NCBI RefSeq assembly: GCF_036324505.1
Contig: NC_086362.1
Coordinates: 9,111,043-9,175,042, forward strand
Direction of reading: 5' to 3'
From: Eleginops maclovinus
Taxonomy: Eukaryota > Chordata > Actinopteri > Perciformes > Eleginopidae
Length of the DNA: 64,000 nt
Shown: in pieces, positions 29,401 through 40,215 of the stretch
Layout: each line of letters opens with the position of its first letter
Numbering within the stretch: position 1 is the stretch's first letter
The notes under the pieces: generated by a model
What the model saw: the letters and a program-made list of their open reading frames with translations, nothing else
Databases searched by the model: none
Told to the model about the DNA's origin: nothing
Program-made: the position numbers and the translations under genes

Positions 29401-32400
29401 TATATACTGAAAACGAATTAGCAAAACTGCCAATGTTAGCTCACATTTCCCTTGCATTGCTGTGAAACCATTTTAACTTTCCTATTAATTAGAAAGCACT
29501 GAGGACGTGTAATAGAAAGAAAAGAGCCAAAAAGAGAATGCGGAGAAACTAATCTTTGTAAAGAGTTCCTGAAAACAAAAAAAGATGAATGAAAGTTTTT
29601 AACCGTCTTTTCCAACACCATGAAACTGCATCAAATGAAACAATAATTAGGGATGAATATGCAGAGTTAAAAAGTGTGAGATTGAGTTAACTGCTTGGGT
29701 TTTGACTGATTGGTGTTCTTGAAATATAACAATACTACATGCATGAATTGACAGTGTGCTGCGTTGTGTTTTGTGCTTGTTGCTCTGGTGAAATACCTGA
29801 AATAGTGAAAGCAACATGAAATATGATAAGCGAAGTGGAGGTCGGCGAGGGGCTGCCATTATACTTGTCTTTATTTTTTACCCTTTGCTTGGTTTCCCTC
29901 AGATAAGATGGTATTACGCTGTAAGTGGTATTGAGCAGGGGTGAACGGGGTGAAAGGGGCAAGGAAAGGAAAGACCGACAGACGGAAAGAAGATTGGAAA
30001 TGTGAGATACCATGTGAAGGAATCATCGGAGGGATTGAGGGAAAGTAAGGAAAACGGCAGCCAAGCGTGAATGGAGCAAAGACGGATGAAGAGGAGGAAC
30101 TAATAGTTTGAGTGATGGATGGATAGAGCCGGAAGCAAGGAATGGGTGAATTTTCAAATGGGAATGAGCCCTCAGAGATTTCAGGAGTAGGACAAAAAAG
30201 GATTAAGGGAGAAGGAGAAGATATGAGATGGCTCTACTCAAATCACCTTGGGAGAGATAGAGAGGAAAGAAGGATGGATGAAAGATTAGAGACTGACAGA
30301 GGGGGGGGGGGTGTAGTCCATATGGTCCTCAAGGAAAAGCAATGAAGCAATGAGCAATGAGTGCAGAATGGGAGGGGATAAATGTACATCCATCAATGGA
30401 ATTCTGTAAGAGAGAACATTTACATAAATACACCTGGGTATGGAAATAGGGAAGGGAAGGGGTGGAAGTTGGGAGGACTAATTCAGCAAAAAAAGAAAGA
30501 AAATACATTTGGGATGAAAGACAGAAAATTACTCTAAAAAACAAAGCCATAATTTCACAAGGGAGTGAAAAGGAGAAGAAATGGAGATGGGGTGCTGTGT
30601 TTAAAGCCCTGTAGCAAAGAGGTGAGGAGGTGTCAAATTGAGACGCGATATCAAAACAGACAAGTGCAGTCCCAAGACACATTTGTAGCAATTACACACC
30701 GAGAACTAATTACATGAATGAACTGAATAAGATCTTAGCTCCCTGGCTGATCAGCTGCATTAACTCCTGCACGGAAAATACTCTAATAGCAGAGCTGTCT
30801 CATCTCTAGAATTCAAAGCATATGCCTCGCCTAAAGTGTTACGAATTGACAACAAAAATGTAGCATTTAGCTTAAAAAGTGAAATTGGGCAAAAATTGTA
30901 TTGACATAAGGTTCGAGAGATTTTGGAGAAGGAATTTGGGATATCACTATCAGTAGATTATTCAAAAAATATTCGCACAAACCATAACAATTTATGTTTA
31001 ATATTTACATGTTCTATAGATTAGGTCATAAATGATTTATGAACAAACCTCGTTAGAAACCTTCAGATCATAGATAGGAATTAAATTAAAAAGGTTTGTG
31101 GACAGTATGAAAGTGATATGTGGATATTTCCCTGCCTCAAACTATGCAGAGAACTCATTTTGAGAAGACGGGAACCTGTATTTTTACACATTTTTGAAAC
31201 TTCATGAGGAGGGTGCGTGTTTTAATACAAGATATCCCCATTAAACTAAAATAAAGGGGAAATCTTCCACACAAATAGCCAAATAATTCAACTAGTTTGA
31301 AAGTATAAACACAAAAACAAACTCTCAAAACTGCCTGGTGCATGAAAACAAGGTGTTAGTGTCCCATCTGTTGTACTGGATTGCATTCAATTGTAGAGGT
31401 GTTTATAATATCACCTGAAATCCCAGTTGCCATGGCTGAATTTAGCTCTTGTGCACAAAAGGGCGACACTGGTAAAATGTGTATCTCTGAGGGAACAAAC
31501 TTTAAAGGAATAATGGAGCGGCGGCATCAGTAGGGGTGAGGGTTCTGCGGAGCTGGAGACAGGAAAATGCTGATAGACACATAAAGACTCTCACAGAAGC
31601 AAAACAGAGCAGAGATAAGACTGAAAGAGTGAGGCGGCGTCACAGGAGAGACGCTGAAAGTCAGCGAGGAGGCTGTAAAGCGATCTGGAGTTTAAATAAA
31701 CCAAACAAATCAAAGCGCCTAACAAAACAGAGAAGGGATCGCTGTCTCAAAGGACACATAGAGAAGTAGTGGCTATCTTAAATTGTGATATAAACCCTGA
31801 TCTGAATTGGAAAAGAGAAGAAAAGGTTGAAAGAGGAGTCGTTTGAGGGCTTTGAGGGAAATCTGTCTCAAAGGACAGATAAAGGAGGAAATGGAAGGCA
31901 GCATTTGAAAGGAAGCACACCACAATGCAGCCAGGGGTTTCCAGTATGGATTATATCATGCTATCAGTGTGCCAGTGCCAACCACAATATCTCACCAGCT
32001 AGAGACACCAGAGGAGAGGAGTCAGCCAGAGGGAGTCTGGCTGGTGATTTCAAAAGGGGAGACTAGACTAGGGAGATATACACGCTTTTGTATCGGGGAT
32101 TTGTGCTGATATTTCATTGATGTGCAGCTGCTGAAAGACACCAACCCAGAAGAGAAAGAAAGGACAACAGAAGATTTAAGAGTTGAAGGAAACATGAGGT
32201 ACAGGGACAGGTTTATGCTGTGGACATGAACCGGATAGCAGAGCATAGTGTGGCTGCCAGATTTTATTATCTCTAAAAAAGGTCAGTCGCATGCTAGACA
32301 ACACCAGCCTCCACTTTAACAGGGCTTGTCTAATTCTGATGGCATCTGTGACAGCGCCAGGTGGGCCGTCGTGCATGTGGCGTCCACTGGGCACGCTCCC

Positions 32401-35400
32401 CGTGTCACCCCCCGCTCCCCAGACACCAACAGCTGAGCTCTCCTCTCTTGGAGATATGCCACAGCATTGGTTTGATGGCAAGGAAAGGCCCTCGATCTTC
32501 AAATGCGACATGGCATTGAAGTAAAGCTAGACAATAGCCAAGGTTTTCCGAAGTATGCCGGTGATATGTGAGCAATTACCGGACTGGCATTTATTTGTTT
32601 GGTTGCAGCCTACCTGAAGGATGGAGAACAGGAGAAAGAATGACCCATCTCGCTAATGAGGCGGTGACCTTTGTGGTACCGTCTGTTACAGCAGGATTTC
32701 CTGTTTTTGTGCAGAAATGTCACTCTAACAGGGTCATGCATAAGGGTTTCACCACACAACGTACAGGGCAGGGCAAAACACGCATTATTGTGACGCAGTC
32801 GTTTTGTTAAGCGGTGTTGGAAACATTCAATCTGTAGAAGGCATAGTAGGATAAATGGTTAATCATTTCCAAAGTGCAGTGCTTGTGCGGTAGAAATTGC
32901 GTTATAATGTAAACTTTCATTGTGTCCAAATGTGTGTATACAGAAACGGAAATACATTATTCGATATCTCTGAATACTACACAATGCACGCTGCTGCTAT
33001 TGTGCCACTCACCATTTCAATCATTGGCAATCTGTTGGGCTCGCAGTTTACGATACATTATGAATCAGCGGCACATAAGGAGTGTCAGTAGGGGTATTTG
33101 TTTGGAAAGTGTACATGTCAGGGCTAAAAGTTTCCTATTAACTTCAAAAGTATTTTAAAGACAGCAGGAGGGTAAGGGCTTTGACAATCTTCACAATTTC
33201 GGCACGATCAGCACAGGATCAACCTTCCTGCTGGGCTCTCAAAGTGCCAGGCCTGACACAGAACTTAATGGGAACACAAAGGATCACAGGGACATAGAGA
33301 GGAGGAAGTTTCAGAGAAAAATCACGCATGGTTTTAAGAAATAATGAGAGGAATGAAAATAATGGCCTTGGAAAAAAGTGACCCACAGTTCACAATGACA
33401 GGGTGAGCTTTTGACAGCTACACTATTGGAGCATGCTGGGAGTCAGACAGATGAGTGTGTTGCTAATGAGCAGCAATGGGAGAGGGAAATGAAAGTCAAT
33501 AATTATTAACATGTGTGACTTATATTTATGTCAAAGTGGTCTTTGAATATCAGTAAACTGAAAATAATTCTTGGTGCAACAGAAGATATAAACTCCACTG
33601 GAGAAATCAAACATCTAGAGGTGATTTGAGGTCATGTCATGTGGCTCTTGTGCAATGTGATATTCTGAGGACTAATATTAGCTTCCTATTTTAGCTTTGC
33701 ATGCAACCAATACAACACATAGAAACTAGATGATCTGTTGAGGCTTGGACAGATGAGGGTGGAAGGAGAGATTTAACAGTGGACAGGAGGAGACATGAGG
33801 CAAAAAGATGGGGGAAATAAAGACTCAGTGAGCCATAAGGATTGAGGAAAGGATAGAGGAGTGACGCAATAGGCTTTAGAGAAGTACCCCGGGGGAAAGT
33901 GTAATTAAGTGTTAAACTACTGTGTCAATACATGTGTCAACTCACATCAGAGGCAGAGGAAAGAGAGGACGGAAGATGAATACATATGAGCAGGCTTGGG
34001 GAGTAACGGATTACGTAATCAGGATAAAAAAACTAAGTAACTGTATTCCCTTACAGCTACATGAAGAAAAGACGTAATCAGATTAGGATTAAAAAAACGG
34101 ACCTACTGCCTGAATTTTGGTTTTGGTTTTGATTTAGGCATCTTAATAGCTTTTTTGATGCAGTAGGTGGACACCTGATTTATCAACAAAAAAAAATACC
34201 GTTTGCTTTAATCCATGTTTTAAACTAAAACACTTTTGGTAAACGCTACTACACTGTAGGTTTAGCCTACATTTACTGTAAAGAGGACACCTTTTTCTAA
34301 GGTAACATTGCTCTGCTCTCTTAGATAATCCACTAGTAAAAGAGGGAAAACCTTTATTATTATTTTATTTTTGATTTATTTACATTGCGTTTGATGTTGA
34401 GGGAATCCAACAGTAACGAAAAGTTATCAGGCTACATTACTTTTATATTGTGATACTAAGATTACATTGTTTTACGGGTAAATACGGTAGCTATTGTAAT
34501 GGATTACATTTTCAAATTGTATTGTAAGGTTAGTGGACAGAGTATGACAGTTAGATCATTTTTTGTGGTTATGCTGTTGCTAAACTATCAAGAGGAATAA
34601 TGGAGAAGAAGGAGGTAGGGAAAAAAAAGAAGCGGGAATCAGGGAGAAAATCAGGCCAAATGAGGAACCGCCGAGTGAGAATTAAGGAAAACTATGAAGA
34701 CACGAGGGATGAGAGAAAAGGGTGGCTGAAAAGGAAAGATCGACAGAAAGACAGATGAAGGAAAACACGAGAAGAGATCAGAGGGAGTGTTTGGAGACAT
34801 CCACAGAGACAGTAAACAGTCCAATGCATCAAGACCAAAAATGGGAAGAAAGGGTACAAAAAGAAATGACATGGTAAAAAAAAGAAATGAGGTCAGTGTA
34901 GATGTCAGTCAGAGGAGGAGATAATTGCTTTGTTGTTCCTCCTCTTTCTTTCTCTCTGCTTCTCATCTGTCGTTCGGTGCATAATCCGGTCTGGTGTCAC
35001 ACCAGCAGATGCAGATAGAAGGGAGAAAATGAGAGACACAAGAGAAGCAGAAGAACAGAAGGATGAGGAAAGAGGGGACAGGATTCTACCACTCCTTTAT
35101 TTTACTTCCCTCTCTCCCGGGTGCTAATAATTACTCGTTTCTGTGTCATCAGCTTGAACAAAGCACTCCCTTGTCTCCGTCACTTTCTCTCTGCATGTGT
35201 GTGTGTGTGCCTATGCAGGGCAATTAGAAGCACAGAGATAGACTTGGCATGTTAGGTGATGGAATACAGCGCCAATGTCTGCAAATACAGGGGTGGTAAT
35301 GAGAACGACACCCCTGCCTCTTTAAAATATCCGCTCAATTTAATCATTTCATTTCACAGCAGCACTCCCAGTTCTTATGGGTGCACTTTATGGTCGTGAA

Positions 35401-38400
35401 CATATATTGGTCTCACCGCAATGAGGATTAAGGTGATTATAATTGCATACGCCCACAATGTGTGCCAGTGACAACAGGGCTGTATATATGGTTACAAATG
35501 TATTATGCATCGAGAGTCAGCGTATCAAAGATGCATGTATCGGCGAATGTGGCCTTGCATTTATATTTCAGTGAATTTCTCTTTCTTCCGCAAAAACAAC
35601 AACAGCGGTGATTCACAATCTCATAACGGAGGGAGAGGTGGTGCAGCGGAGGAGGAGAGTGGTGATATACAAAGAGAGGAGGGGAGAAAACGTAAGATGT
35701 GGGAGAGTTGAAGGGAGGAGAAGCTTAAGAGGAAACAGTGGAGAGGAGAGGAGGAGTGACCTTTGATGCTAAATAATGGTACACGGTTATAACTATGGGT
35801 AATAGAGATATAGAACAGTGACTGCAAATAAAAGAGAGAAGAGGCTATGGGGTCAGGTAGAGCCCGCTGAGAATAACAGAAGGATTTTCAGCAAGCACAT
35901 CTGATTTGGCTGCGGTAATACGGAGGACGTAAAAGACAGAGAGAAAGATGAGGTGCAGAGGAGCTGAAGTCAAATGGTATAAAAGGTGCCGGGGAAGAGG
36001 TCGGGAATGGAAGAGAAAAGGAATGCACCGCTGCAGATTTAGGAAATGACAGGACGGGCGATTACAAAGCAATGAAAAGATAAGATAAAGGTGAGGGACC
36101 GATCAGCGAGAAGACCGAAATCTGCTTATAAAGGATGGATTGAAGGAGAATAAGGTGGAAGCATCCAGGGGAAAGAGCTGAAAAGAGGGATAGAGGAAGG
36201 GATTGAGGGAATAAAGGAAGGGGTGCTGAATGACAGGATTAGGAAAACGACTCAAGGCTCTTCTCAAGGTGTGTGTGAGTCACAGTCTCACAATGGAGAA
36301 CCAACTGAACAGTTTGATTTCACGTATATAGATAAATCCATTCATAACACAACCATATTATCAGGAAGTGGAAAGGGATTCAGCACAAATGTTACTTGTA
36401 TGAGACTTTGGCAACAGTACATCTGCAATATTAATCTAACCGGGACAGTGTGCAGTGAGGGAGAAGTTGGGGAAAGAAAGGGCAACGGGAACCAGTGCGC
36501 GTCAACACGGCTATGAATCAAAACCCTCTTAATGTTGCAGAAACCAGCCCTCAGCAGAGTACACCACTCCCCAGTGATGGTCAAGTCTCTGTGTCTCGCA
36601 GGCTCTATCAATTATACACAGACACAAAGGCTGCTTATGAACCGACACCACTGTTATATTTCTCAGGCTCATTTTATAAGACTCTAATATAACCAAGTCC
36701 TTTTATTCAGAAATGGAGGTTATGAGTGTTGCTTATTGCATATTTCATGCGGGATATCCGATTGAGCATCTACTGTGTAAGTACCAGTGGACTTGCAATT
36801 CAATATATCCCTCCAGTGTGAACGCTTGCCCAAATGTGGTTTCATTTCCTGACTTAGGATGCATATCAAAGTCCTTACTCAGAACCTTCCTTTTGCTACT
36901 TTTTCCCCCAATTCAATTTTAACTCTGAAGTTTTAGGCACCTGCAGTCAGTGTCTGTCATTTCACAGAGCTGCACCTTGAAGTATAACACTTCTTTGAAT
37001 TAAGACGTTCATTGAAGGAGACATTTAAACTATTTCAAGAGTAAGAATGGATACCAGCGTTTCTAGCTGTTTAACTCGGAGTCTGCTGTGATCCGACGGG
37101 GCGGGTTCACGTCAGTGTTTGCTCTTCTAAAAAGAAGAAATGACTAATATTCTGGGGCGTAGATCCAAGGAAGCCGTCTGGTCATGAAAACAGAGCTCAC
37201 TCGGAGTTTGGAGGTATCTCTGTTCCAGTGCTTGCTATTCCAAATCACTCCGGGAGATTTGCTAAGGCAGTGTAACGGAGTTTGCAACACGCTGTTTTTA
37301 AAAAGAAATCAAACAAACACACTGTTAATCCTAAAGTATAGCTGTGCAAAAGTTGATATCCTGGGCATTTGTTCTGAACATTTTTAATTCTGTTCACTTT
37401 CAGGCCTTGAGAAGGTAGTAAATATCAGTGTTCAATATTCCTACTTAGCTGTAATTCCTACGTAGCTGTAGCTACCCAGATTCATAGCTCTGCCCCCTGG
37501 CTTGCATTGAGCAGGCTGTCTCTTTTGTTTCCCAGCTAATTTAGCATTATTAAAAAGACACCTAATCCAATTATTCCGTCAACGCTGACATAACTGTGTG
37601 TGAGAATTCTCCGATTGATTTCACTTGTATTACTCGCAGCTAAATTACACCCAGTTGAGAACTAAAGGAAAACTAAGAAGTAGGCCGAGCTGTTTTGGTC
37701 CTCGGTCTCTTTATTTAAATGCATTTTAAAACAGACTAAGGTTAGGGAGCTTCTGCAGCGGCCCCGCTGGTGTCTGACTCACACTAGATGGCATTTAAAG
37801 GATGCAGCTCAAGACTGAAGGGAGCCGCAGTGGTTAGCTGCAGACGCTACAAATAAGCCCTCTGATGTGCTGAGAAGAGGCAGAGGAAAAGAGGGAGTCG
37901 GAGAACAACAAATAAAGAGGGAAAGGGAAAAAAGGAACTTCTGACAAAATATTCATGTCGGCGGCACAAACACACACTTGCCCACACGAAAGGGTTGGAC
38001 GTCAGAGGGCAAAGTCCTCCCCATCAGCGACACACACTTGAGCGGTGCTACACTCTCCCACACACACTCCACCCTAACCATGTCACATACACAAGCCCAC
38101 TGACATGAAAATACTCACATTTGATTCTGCTGTGCCCTAAATACAAACACACAGGCACTGAGACAAGCACATGCAACTTACATAATAGCCTCATCGCCAC
38201 CTCTTTAATGTCCCCCCCGCCTTCCTCTATCTCTCTATTGTTCACCTCTCCGCTGTTTGTTAGTTTTAACAGCTGCTCGAACACTTAAAATGAGGACACA
38301 TACAAAGCACTTCTCTCTTTATTATCCCACGCATGCACTCACTCATTACAATACACGCAGGAGCACATCTGCAGTCAAACACAAACACAACGATGCCTTG

Positions 38401-40181
38401 TGATGATACATTTGTGTCCTATCATGTCCAAGCTTCACTGTAATCTCAGCTCTTACCGGTAAACCTAAGATGGCCTCTTTTTTTAAATGTGGGGTCCTAC
38501 AAAATGGCCCGACGTTTGCTTCTCACAGGGATTCAAGTACAGGCACGCACACACTAACACACTCTTGCACTGCAAATGAGCAGACAGAGTTCTCTTTTCA
38601 TGTTCCCTCGGCGCGCTCTCCATCAATAGCCTCATTTTGCCTCTCTTCCCCTCCTGCAGTATCCACTCCTGCGCCTGTTTCAAGCTATCCTTTCACCCCT
38701 CCTTTCCTCAGCTTCTTTTCCGATACTCAGCCCTTTCTCCTTGGTTCCACAATAGTCAGAATATTCAGGAGAGGCTGCGGATATTTTACAATTCACTACA
38801 GATCCTGTGCACAGCAGGCGTGTTCATCTGACTGACCTCTACTTTTCCTTCTCTTTTAACCCTCTTTAGAATCCTACCATCCACCAGCGATCGCTTCCTG
38901 TTGAAGAACTTGGTTTCCGGAGCGGACTATAACCTGTGTGTGCTGGCCATATTTGATGACACAATCACATCGCTAGCGGCGACGAAAGTCCTGGGCTGCG
39001 CCACGTTCTCCACTAAGGATGTGTACCCAGCATGCCGCTCCCTACATGCCCATTTCCTGGGCGGTACGCTCACCATCTTGGTTGGCGGTGTGGTTGTCGT
39101 CACCCTGCTTGTGTTTACCGTGGCGCTCATGGTTCGCCACCGCGTTTGCAATCATGGCGACCACATGATGTGTCACAGCGGCAACACAGAGGCAGGAGGC
39201 GGGGCCTGCTGTCAGGGTGGAGGCGGAGGGGGCGTGGACAAAGGGGGAAACAGTGGTGGGTGCTACCAATCAAATGGATCGGGGGACGTGATGATGGTGG
39301 TCCTGCCCAATGGACTGCCGTCCAAAAGAGGAGGGGAGAAGGACAAGGACAAGGAGAAAGAGAAGGAAGAGGCTGATTCTGCTTCCTCTCTGGTGCCAAA
39401 ACCCCCTCCAAAGCCCAGGCCAAAGCCGAAAGTCAACCTGGAGCAGTTTCTTTCTGCTGGGGGGGTAGTTTCCACAACGACAGGGGCAGGTGAGATGGCA
39501 TTGGTGGTCAGGCAAAGAAAGCTGGACAAGGCGCCACCATACACGCCTGAAAGTGACAGAACTCCCCTCTACTATTCCCCTTCCTCCACCCTGCCCCGAC
39601 AGTCCCACTCAAGGGACCGCGCAAGGCCCCGTTTGGATCGAGAACTCACCACTCGGGCCAGTTTCGCTCTGGCGGGCCCCCTTGGAGAATCAGATCTGTT
39701 GGACTGGAGAATCAGTCCCCGCCGGGACAAATGGAACTCCTCGCAGGCTTACCAGAGCCCTCTGTCCCCGCTAAGCCCCGTCTGCGGGACCGTTAGCAAA
39801 CGGCGGCACTCACTGGACATGGGCTCCTCTGTTGCCCTAGCAACTGCTGATGCAGCCGCAACTGTTGCCAAGCGCTACGGTGCTGTTAATTATGCCAAGC
39901 GTCTGAGCGTGATCTGGACGCGGCGGAGCCAGTCTCTCCACGGGATGCTTGTGCAGTGCGCCTCCACGACAAGCACGACTTCCTCAGCGACCAGCGACGA
40001 GGAAAGCGCCATGGGCTACGGGGCGCACTGCGAATTCCAACGGGGATACATCCACGCTTACAACACAACAAACTCCAACTCTAACGCTGGGATCACCGCC
40101 GGGAAAGCGAGCAAGGACAGGGGGAGGCTAACGGGGAAGGAGGGAAGGAGTGCTGAAGAACTTGAGGAAAGTGTTGTGTAG
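22826..40181 (+). CDS. lrfn4: lrfn4 (SALM3-like synaptic adhesion protein), six coding exons
   Basis: Single-pass synaptic adhesion protein of the LRFN/SALM family. Known family role: postsynaptic membrane; mammalian SALM3 binds presynaptic LAR-type receptor phosphatases, and its tail binds PSD-95-type PDZ proteins. Seen here: exons 22826-23408, 23491-23653, 25710-25880, 27106-27267, 27937-28672 and 38870-40181, all joined by GT-AG introns with matching phase. Domain order is LRRNT, LRRs, LRRCT, Ig, linker, FN3, transmembrane helix, tail. Assignment to LRFN4 rather than LRFN1/2/3/5 rests on remembered family sequences: [10 protein letters not shown] in the N-cap, [16 protein letters not shown] Ig start, VWMYQIQYN and ETLIYR in FN3, AHFLGGTL before the helix, and a C-terminus EELEESVV. 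Length is about 1041 residues if one extra base in exon 5 is discounted, against roughly 635 in human. The surplus is in the N-terminus, linker and tail. The a or b teleost paralogue cannot be decided here. Confidence 0.9.
23409..23490 (+). other. lrfn4 intron 1 (82 bp)
   Basis: GT-AG intron near the minimum size usual for vertebrates. It is AT-rich, and its length is not a multiple of three, so retention would break the LRR frame. Confidence 0.9.
23491..23653 (+). CDS. lrfn4: lrfn4 coding exon 2: LRR units
   Basis: A 163-bp exon after an intron of only 82 bp. Acceptor is GTGTGTCTAG|GT and donor is AG|GTAAGC. It enters in phase 1, completing a Gly codon before NRL, and leaves in phase 2 inside an Arg codon. 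It encodes about 54 residues with two leucine-rich repeats, including [14 protein letters not shown] and [11 protein letters not shown], both in the LxxLxLxxN pattern. Alignment with LRFN relatives is continuous across both junctions. Confidence 0.9.
23654..25709 (+). other. lrfn4 intron 2 (about 2.06 kb)
   Basis: Bounded by GTAAGC and TTTCTACAG. No further coding exon, RNA or mobile element was recognised inside. Confidence 0.85.
25710..25880 (+). CDS. lrfn4: lrfn4 coding exon 3: LRR units
   Basis: A 171-bp exon with acceptor TTTCTACAG|G and donor AAG|GTAGCT; enters and leaves in phase 2. It encodes [20 protein letters not shown] followed by a repeat ending [20 protein letters not shown]. 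The last phrase is a family hallmark at the end of the LRR stack. The Arg codons at both ends are split AG|G. Confidence 0.92.
25881..27105 (+). other. lrfn4 intron 3 (about 1.2 kb)
   Basis: Bounded by GTAGCT and CATCTTCAG. AT-rich; nothing recognisable inside. Confidence 0.85.
27106..27267 (+). CDS. lrfn4: lrfn4 coding exon 4: last LRR strand and LRR C-cap
   Basis: A 162-bp exon with acceptor CATCTTCAG|G and donor AAG|GTAATT; enters and leaves in phase 2. It encodes a short variable loop ([13 protein letters not shown]), then a strand with the [17 protein letters not shown] motif and DDMETCATP. These carry three of the four C-cap cysteines; the fourth lies at the start of the next exon (EEFTCEPP). 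Confidence 0.93.
27268..27936 (+). other. lrfn4 intron 4 (669 bp)
   Basis: Bounded by GTAATT and GTCTCTCAG. Nothing recognisable inside. An open frame runs through its last 130 bases into exon 5, but the acceptor and homology place the exon start at 27937. Confidence 0.85.
27937..28672 (+). CDS. lrfn4: lrfn4 coding exon 5: C-cap end, Ig domain, linker, FN3 first half
   Basis: A 736-bp exon with acceptor GTCTCTCAG|A and donor ACAG|GTTAGT, phase 2 at both ends. It opens with [10 protein letters not shown] and the last C-cap Cys. The Ig domain is near residues 380-460, with Cys 396, Trp 408 and Cys 445 in DDGAYTC. A linker of about 100 residues follows, rich in Gly, Asn, Glu and Lys and containing the family motif PGSSDI. 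The first half of FN3 ([10 protein letters not shown] to ETLIYR) is read in a different frame from the Ig domain. The frame changes by +1 somewhere between about 28365 and 28540, in purine-only repetitive DNA, so one extra base (or two missing) separates the two domains. The exon's length modulo 3 fits a one-base insertion. Assembly error, polymorphism and a real lesion cannot be told apart here. Confidence 0.88.
33991..34530. mobile_element. Decayed non-autonomous DNA transposon
   Basis: Left part reads GGGGAGTAACGGATTACGTAATC, then AAGTAACTGTATTCCCTTACAG; right part has TGTAATGGATTACATTTT. This pattern of alternating TAACGGATTAC words is familiar from abundant fish MITE-like repeats. There is no open reading frame, and neither end is intact enough to define a target duplication. 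Confidence 0.5.
35640..36220. repeat. Purine-rich tract in lrfn4 intron 5
   Basis: Irregular GA-rich DNA like that at 10.6 and 20.2 kb; a similar shorter one lies at 34600-34920. Confidence 0.6.
38870..40181 (+). CDS. lrfn4: lrfn4 coding exon 6: FN3 second half, transmembrane helix, tail, stop
   Basis: Acceptor CCCTCTTTAG|A, entering in phase 2 to complete the Arg codon of ETLIYR. The second half of FN3 ([17 protein letters not shown]) is followed by a membrane helix at about 39066-39134 ([20 protein letters not shown]), then basic residues. The cytoplasmic tail is about 348 residues, much longer than I recall for human LRFN4. It holds a Cys/Gly-rich stretch, a charged Lys/Glu run, and a proline-rich segment near 39400 ([12 protein letters not shown]), a possible SH3 ligand. 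Two blocks resembling the human LRFN4 tail follow: RRHSLDMG and [19 protein letters not shown]. The end is ESVV then TAG, a class I PDZ-binding motif (S-x-V). Confidence 0.93.
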
Positions 40182-40215
40182 GGCGTTTGGGAATGTAATG
40201 AAAAAAGCTAGGAGG

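Larger units (their letters stand above)
28673..38869 (+). other. lrfn4 intron 5 (about 10.2 kb)
   Basis: Interrupts the FN3 domain after ETLIYR, the position I recall as the intron shared with mammalian LRFN genes. It contains purine-rich DNA (29940-30320, 34600-34920, 35640-36220), a decayed DNA-transposon copy (33991-34530), and AT-rich possibly conserved stretches. No additional exon was recognised. Confidence 0.85.

Noticed and set aside
32176..32520. GC-richer patch with open frames on both strands in lrfn4 intron 5
   Set aside because: No recognisable protein and no convincing paired splice sites; possibly a conserved non-coding patch.
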